DNA of 12,730 nucleotides from DASZVN01 sp035547055 (GTDB lineage Bacteria > Pseudomonadota > Alphaproteobacteria > Rhizobiales > Methylopilaceae). Every line of letters begins with the position of its first letter. Position 1 is the stretch's first letter. The position numbers and the translations under genes were made by a program. The notes under the pieces were generated by a model that saw only the letters and a program-made list of their open reading frames with translations, was not told where the DNA came from and ran no database searches. The stretch covers positions 1 through 12,730 of the forward strand of contig DASZVN010000215.1 in NCBI GenBank assembly GCA_035547055.1, read 5' to 3'. Below are positions 9,197 through 12,730 of the stretch, piece after piece.

Positions 9197-9263
9197 GGTA
9201 GGCATCGGCGATGGCCGATGCCCACGTCCGACGCAAGACGTGAACATGCTGCGCATGCCCACC
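9193..9263 (+). repeat. Two-hairpin palindromic repeat, copy 3
   Basis: Same order as copy 1. GTAGGGTAGG (9193-9202) leads into hairpin A, GGCATCGGC/GCCGATGCC (9201-9209 with 9214-9222). The linker is CCCACGTCCGAC, and hairpin B is a shorter CATGC/GCATG around TGC (9245-9249 with 9253-9257), ending in CCCACC. Hairpin B is degenerate compared with copies 1 and 2. The first TAG is the stop codon of the LLM gene. Confidence 0.85.
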
Positions 9264-9341
9264 AGGCGAGGACGCTTGCGCGTCAGGCCGCCGCAGGCAT
9301 GATGCCGGCCAACCGCTATGTGCGGTCAGGGAGGATGGGCA

Positions 9342-10469
9342 ATGAATCGTCTTGGAAAGCTGGCTGCCGGCGCGCTCGCGGCGTTCGGCGTCGCGGCCTT
9401 GGCGGCGGCGCCGTCGGCGCAGGCGAAGGACCTGAAGGTCGGGGTCGTCGCCTCGCTGTCCGGCGCCTTCGCCGGGCCGGCGAAGGACGCCCTCGACGGC
9501 GTCAAGGCCTGGATCGCCGCACGCGGCGTCCCCGGCGGCAAGGTCGATCTGGTGCTCGCCGACGACGAGACCAACCCCGTGACGGCGGCGAACGCCTTCC
9601 GCCGCGTCGCGAGCGATCCCAGCGTCGACCTGATCTACCTGCTGATCCCGAGCAACTCGGTGCTGGCGGTAAAGGCGATCGCCTCGGACTTCAAGGTTCC
9701 GATCATCGCCGGCGGCGCCGCCGACGCCATCGGCGTGCCCGCCAATCCCTGGCTCTTCAAGGTGGCGCCGGGCGTGCACGACTTCATGACCGTGCTCGTC
9801 AACTACGCCAAGTCGAAGGGCTACAAGCGCATCGCCACGCTGAACGCGACCGACGCCTTCGGCCAGGCCGAGATCGTAAGCCTGCGCCAGCTCGTCCCCG
9901 CCGCCGGCCTGACGCTGGCCGCGGCCGAGAGCTTCGCCGTCACCGACACCAACTTCAACGCCCAGGCGATCAAGCTCCGCGCCGCGAACCCCGACCTCGT
10001 CTACGACGGCGCCAGCGGCCGCCCGGCGGTCCTGACCTTCAAGCAGATCAAGCAGCTCGGCCTCAAGGCGCCGCTGATGATGGGCCAGTCGGTCGTCGCC
10101 AAGTCGTTCTACGACGGCATCGGGGGCGCCAAGGTGGCCGACGGCGTGCTGGTGCCGATCCAGCTCGGCTCGTTCGGCACCGCCGCCGGCGGCACCACCG
10201 CGACGATGTACGGCGACCTCGAGAAGGCGCTCGGCCGCACCCCCGTCTACTACAACACCTTCGGCTGGGACGTCGGCCTCATCACCGAGGCGGCGGTGAA
10301 GAACTCCGACGGCAGCCGCCAGGGCCTTCGCGACGCGATCGAGAAGCTGAAGGACCTGCCGGCCCTGAACGGCCCGGTGACCTACACCGCTGCCGACCAC
10401 ACCGGCCAGAACTTCCGCTCGATCGGCATGGGCCAGTTGGAGAACGGCGTGCCGGTGCTGGTGAAGTGA
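9342..10469 (+). CDS. ABC transporter periplasmic substrate-binding protein, branched-chain amino acid (LivK) type
   Basis: 375 aa. It should bind a small ligand in the periplasm and hand it to a Liv-type ABC permease. A signal peptide spans residues 1-28: the basic start MNRLGK, an Ala-rich hydrophobic core and AQA before Lys29. The mature part begins KDLKVGVVASLSGAFAGPAKD, the typical first strand and ligand loop of type I periplasmic binding proteins, followed by DDETNPVTAANAFRR and later NTFGWDVGLI. The ATG at 9342 has GGGAGG upstream; the in-frame start at 9318 would put extra residues before the signal peptide. No permease or ATPase gene lies beside it: the gene is followed by a repeat and a convergent pit. 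Ligand unknown; aromatic acids and amides are common alternatives to amino acids. Confidence 0.92.
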   Translation: MNRLGKLAAGALAAFGVAALAAAPSAQAKDLKVGVVASLSGAFAGPAKDALDGVKAWIAARGVPGGKVDLVLADDETNPVTAANAFRRVASDPSVDLIYLLIPSNSVLAVKAIASDFKVPIIAGGAADAIGVPANPWLFKVAPGVHDFMTVLVNYAKSKGYKRIATLNATDAFGQAEIVSLRQLVPAAGLTLAAAESFAVTDTNFNAQAIKLRAANPDLVYDGASGRPAVLTFKQIKQLGLKAPLMMGQSVVAKSFYDGIGGAKVADGVLVPIQLGSFGTAAGGTTATMYGDLEKALGRTPVYYNTFGWDVGLITEAAVKNSDGSRQGLRDAIEKLKDLPALNGPVTYTAADHTGQNFRSIGMGQLENGVPVLVK

Positions 10470-10482
10470 GCATCAACGCGCA

Positions 10483-10546
10483 GGTGGGCAAAGGCGCGGC
10501 ACGCGCCGTGCCCACCTCGGCATCGGCACGGCCGATGCCCGCCCTA
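10483..10546 (-). repeat. Two-hairpin palindromic repeat, copy 4 (inverted)
   Basis: It lies between convergent genes. Hairpin B is GGTGGGCA/TGCCCACC (10483-10490 with 10509-10516), extended inside by GGCGCG/CGCGCC. Hairpin A is a perfect 9-bp GGCATCGGC/GCCGATGCC (10519-10527 with 10531-10539). The linker between modules is almost missing. The CCCTAT end contains, on the minus strand, the TAG stop of pit (10544-10546). Its place between two convergent genes would suit a bidirectional transcript end. Confidence 0.85.
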
Positions 10547-11542
10547 TAGAAGGCTCACCAGCCAGTAGGCCAGCGCGCCGACCAGCCCTGCGGCAGGGAG
10601 CGTCACGACCCACGCGACGACGATATTGGTGGCGACGTTCCAGCGCACCGCCGATGCGCGGCGAGCGGCGCCGACGCCGATGATGGCGCCGGCGATGGTG
10701 TGGGTGGTCGAGACCGGGATGCCGAGCTCGGTCGCAAGGAACAGGGTGATCGAGCCGCCGAACTCCGCGCAGGAGCCCTGCATCGGCGACAGGTGGGTGA
10801 TCTTCGAGCCCATGGTTCGCACGATCCGCCAGCCGCCGAACAGCGTGCCCAGCGCCATCGCCACCTGGCATGCCAGCACCACCCACAACGGGACATAGAA
10901 GCTCGGACCGAGAAGGCCGCGCGAATAGAGCAGGCCGGCGATGATGCCCATGGTTTTCTGGGCGTCGTTGCCGCCATGGCCGAGCGAATAGAGCGCTGCC
11001 GAGCCGTATTGCACGATGCGGAAGCCGCGGTCGACCGCGAACGGCGTCCATCGCACCAGGACCCACGACACCAGCAGGATCAGGCCGAGGGCCAGGACGA
11101 AGCCGAGCGCCGGCGACAGCACGATCGCAGCCGCAGTCTTGGCGAGGCCCTCCCATTCGATGGCGCCGAAACCCGCCTTGGCGAGGCCGGCGCCGACGAG
11201 GCCACCGATCAGCGCATGCGAGCTCGACGACGGGATGCCGGCCCACCAGGTGACGAGGTTCCAGACGATCGCGCCGGCGAGCGCACCGAAGATCACCTCG
11301 GCGTCGACGACATGGGCGCCGACGATGCCGGTGCCGAGCGTCGCCGCAACGTGGAGGCCGAAGACCAGGAAGGCGATGAAGTTGAAGAAGCTCGCCCAGA
11401 ACACCGCGATCCGGGGCGACAGCACCCGGGTCGAGACGATGGTTGCGATCGAGTTGGCCGCGTCGTGGAGGCCGTTCAGGAAGTCGAACGCCAGCGCAAC
11501 GGCGATCAGCGCGATCACCGGCCAGAGCTGGGCCACATGCAT
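10544..11542 (-). CDS. pit: Inorganic phosphate transporter, PiT family
   Basis: 332 aa integral inner-membrane protein, most likely a low-affinity metal-phosphate/proton symporter. Both PiT repeats are visible: an N-terminal one with GLHDAANSIATIVSTRVLSPR and a C-terminal one with MGSKITHLSPMQGSCAEFGGSITLFLATELGIPVSTTHTIAGAIIG. SSSHALIGGLVGAG in the middle is also typical. Many hydrophobic segments run through the protein, and the central cytoplasmic loop is short, as in bacterial PiT proteins of this size. The start at 11542 is 20 bases after the DUF47 stop, so the two form an operon. The TAG stop lies in repeat copy 4, giving the C-terminal end AYWLVSLL. Confidence 0.95.
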   Translation of the reverse strand: MHVAQLWPVIALIAVALAFDFLNGLHDAANSIATIVSTRVLSPRIAVFWASFFNFIAFLVFGLHVAATLGTGIVGAHVVDAEVIFGALAGAIVWNLVTWWAGIPSSSSHALIGGLVGAGLAKAGFGAIEWEGLAKTAAAIVLSPALGFVLALGLILLVSWVLVRWTPFAVDRGFRIVQYGSAALYSLGHGGNDAQKTMGIIAGLLYSRGLLGPSFYVPLWVVLACQVAMALGTLFGGWRIVRTMGSKITHLSPMQGSCAEFGGSITLFLATELGIPVSTTHTIAGAIIGVGAARRASAVRWNVATNIVVAWVVTLPAAGLVGALAYWLVSLL

Positions 11543-11562
11543 GGCGTCAGGTCCGCAGGCGC

Positions 11563-12207
11563 TCAGACGTGCTCGATCACCACGCCCTGGATCTGGTTGG
11601 CGACGTCGTCGAAGCGGTCGACGACCTTCTCCAGGTGATCGTAGATCTCGTTGCCCATGAAGAAGGCCATCGCGTTTTCCTTCTGCGTCGCCAGGTAGAG
11701 GTTCTTGAGGCCGCGCTCATGGAGGTCGTCGGCCTCGCCCTCGATCCGGGTGATCTGGACGCAAAGGTCGATGAGCTGCTGCGAATCTTTGGTCATGGTG
11801 GCGAGCAGCGGCACCGCCCGCTCGACGAGGCCGGCGCAGGAGACGATGCAATTGCCGACCGATCGCATCTCGTCGGTGAAGCTCGTGACCTCGAACAGCG
11901 TGATCGCCTTGGCGGTCTTCTGCATCTGGTCGATGGCGTCGTCCATCGAGGTGATGAGGTCCTTGATGTCGCCGCGGTCGAACGGGGTGATGAAGGTGCT
12001 GCGGACCGCCAGCATGACTTGGCGAGTCACCTCGTCGGCCTCCTTCTCGCGGCGCAGCACCTCGGCGCAACGCTCGGCGACGGCGTCGCCGCCGTCGAGC
12101 ATGGCCCGGAGCGCCCGCGCTCCGGCCGAGAGGATGGCGGCATGCTGCTCGAACAGCGCGAAGAAGCGCGGCTCCTTCGGCATCAGCGCATAGAACCACT
12201 GCAGCAT
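11563..12207 (-). CDS. DUF47 family PhoU-like protein, Pit accessory protein
   Basis: 214 aa, all-helical. DUF47 proteins resemble PhoU and are nearly always encoded beside pit; they are thought to modulate Pit activity at the membrane. Visible signatures are an EKEADEVTRQV segment, STFITPFDRGDIKDLITSMDDAIDQM (acidic, likely metal-binding), IEGEADDLHE and a C-terminal EIYDHLEKVVDRFDDVANQIQGVVIEHV. The ATG at 12207 follows GGAGGGGTC, a good Shine-Dalgarno with tight spacing. The open frame further upstream is low-complexity Ala/Ser and not part of the family. It is first in the pit operon. No convincing Pho box was seen in the short upstream gap. Confidence 0.93.
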   Translation of the reverse strand: MLQWFYALMPKEPRFFALFEQHAAILSAGARALRAMLDGGDAVAERCAEVLRREKEADEVTRQVMLAVRSTFITPFDRGDIKDLITSMDDAIDQMQKTAKAITLFEVTSFTDEMRSVGNCIVSCAGLVERAVPLLATMTKDSQQLIDLCVQITRIEGEADDLHERGLKNLYLATQKENAMAFFMGNEIYDHLEKVVDRFDDVANQIQGVVIEHV

Positions 12208-12283
12208 GACCCCTCCGGCCGCCGGCCAGCGCCGGCTTAGTGCGGCGCGCCGCGCCTGTCCAGGGGCGCCATGTCCGTTGGCG
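12208..12283. other. Short gap with GC-rich palindromes
   Basis: The 76 bases between the DUF3237 stop and DUF47 hold a perfect 12-base palindrome GCGGCGCGCCGC (12242-12253) and a GCCGGC pair close by. No T-rich tail marks a terminator on either strand. The DUF3237 gene and the DUF47-pit operon may therefore be read together or separately. Confidence 0.3.
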
Positions 12284-12730
12284 TCACACCCGGAAGAAGC
12301 GGATGCGGACGCGGCCGGGCTCGCGGATGCCGACACAGACGAAGATGGTCCGCATCATCCACGCAAGGCGCGGCGCCGCGGTCTCGAAGCGCGGCGCGGT
12401 GCGGAAATAATAGGAATCGGGCGGCGCCGGCTCGCCCGCGATCAGCTTCGCCATGATGTCCGGCGGCGCGTGGCGATAGCCGGGATTGCTGACCGAGATC
12501 AGCTCCCCCCGGTCGGTCTCGATGGTGTAGCGCGCCTCGATGTCGGCAACGCCATCGGGGCGGATGAGCTGCCAGTCCGCCCCGCCCGGAAGCACCCGCC
12601 CGTTGATCTCCGGCCCCCGAACCGTGCCGTCGCCGACCGGAATGATGCGCCGCAGGGCGCCGCCCGGCAGCGTGCCGAGCTCGATCGGCGGATCGACCGC
12701 GGCATCGACCTCGAAGACGAATTCGGGTTG
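12284..12730 (-). CDS. DUF3237 domain protein, 5' end outside window
   Basis: 149 codons counting the stop are present and the frame stays open to the window edge (first visible residues QPEFVFEVDA), so the start is missing, probably by only a few codons. The pattern ELGTLPGGALRRIIPVGDGTV, GPEINGRVLPGGADWQL and RPDGVADIEARYTIETDRGELI, then FRTAPRFETAAPRLAWM, is the DUF3237 family (about 150 aa, beta-barrel). The function of this family is not established. An internal GTG at 12595 would cut the domain in half and is not a likely start. It is upstream of the DUF47-pit operon on the same strand, 76 bases away. Confidence 0.85.
   Translation of the reverse strand, partial: QPEFVFEVDAAVDPPIELGTLPGGALRRIIPVGDGTVRGPEINGRVLPGGADWQLIRPDGVADIEARYTIETDRGELISVSNPGYRHAPPDIMAKLIAGEPAPPDSYYFRTAPRFETAAPRLAWMMRTIFVCVGIREPGRVRIRFFRV

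Noticed and set aside
5401..10546. CRISPR-like spacing of repeated palindromes
   Set aside because: The copies are kilobases apart, lie between genes in both orientations and vary internally; there is no array or cas gene.
10700..11638. 312-codon plus-strand frame opposite pit
   Set aside because: It is an antisense shadow of a clear PiT transporter.

Overview
The window is a GC-rich stretch of chromosome that reads as an alphaproteobacterium, most likely of the Rhizobiales/Rhodospirillales type. The grounds are the coding style, the sdhE-mfd pair, a ClpS2-type adaptor, a HmuS-type hemin-degrading protein and short palindromic repeats between genes. This placement comes from gene content and protein character, not from a search. 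I see no tRNA or rRNA gene, CRISPR array, transposase or prophage gene. Most genes are ordinary chromosomal housekeeping genes.

Left part (1-5392, all +): an NYN-domain putative ribonuclease and a family 5 (UdgB-type) iron-sulfur uracil-DNA glycosylase are joined by a 4-base GTGA overlap. A RIME-like palindromic repeat of about 130 bp follows. Next come sdhE (flavinylation factor for succinate dehydrogenase) and mfd (transcription-repair coupling factor), which overlap by 26 bases. Two of these four genes are DNA repair functions.

Middle (5393-8086): clpS2 (+) has a consensus TATAAT box and faces hmuS (-). Between them lies the most interesting object in the window, on the minus strand. It appears to be a self-contained transcription unit of about 180-190 nt: a possible promoter, a Shine-Dalgarno region complementary to the last 17 bases of 16S rRNA, a GTG-started 25-codon ORF (6023-6100), two small hairpins and a strong intrinsic terminator (5945-5976). 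A beta-class glutathione S-transferase (+) is divergent from hmuS, with a perfect 9-bp inverted repeat just ahead of its ribosome-binding site.

Right part (8087-12730): an LLM-class flavin-dependent oxidoreductase (MsnO8-like) and an orphan Liv-type periplasmic binding protein lie on +. On - are a low-affinity phosphate transporter (pit) with its DUF47 PhoU-like partner upstream, and a DUF3237 protein cut off by the window end.

Four copies of a two-hairpin palindromic repeat (about 65-95 bp) sit directly behind mfd, gst, the LLM gene and the binding-protein gene. They occur in both orientations. In two cases the repeat end supplies the stop codon (LLM gene at 9194-9196, pit at 10544-10546).
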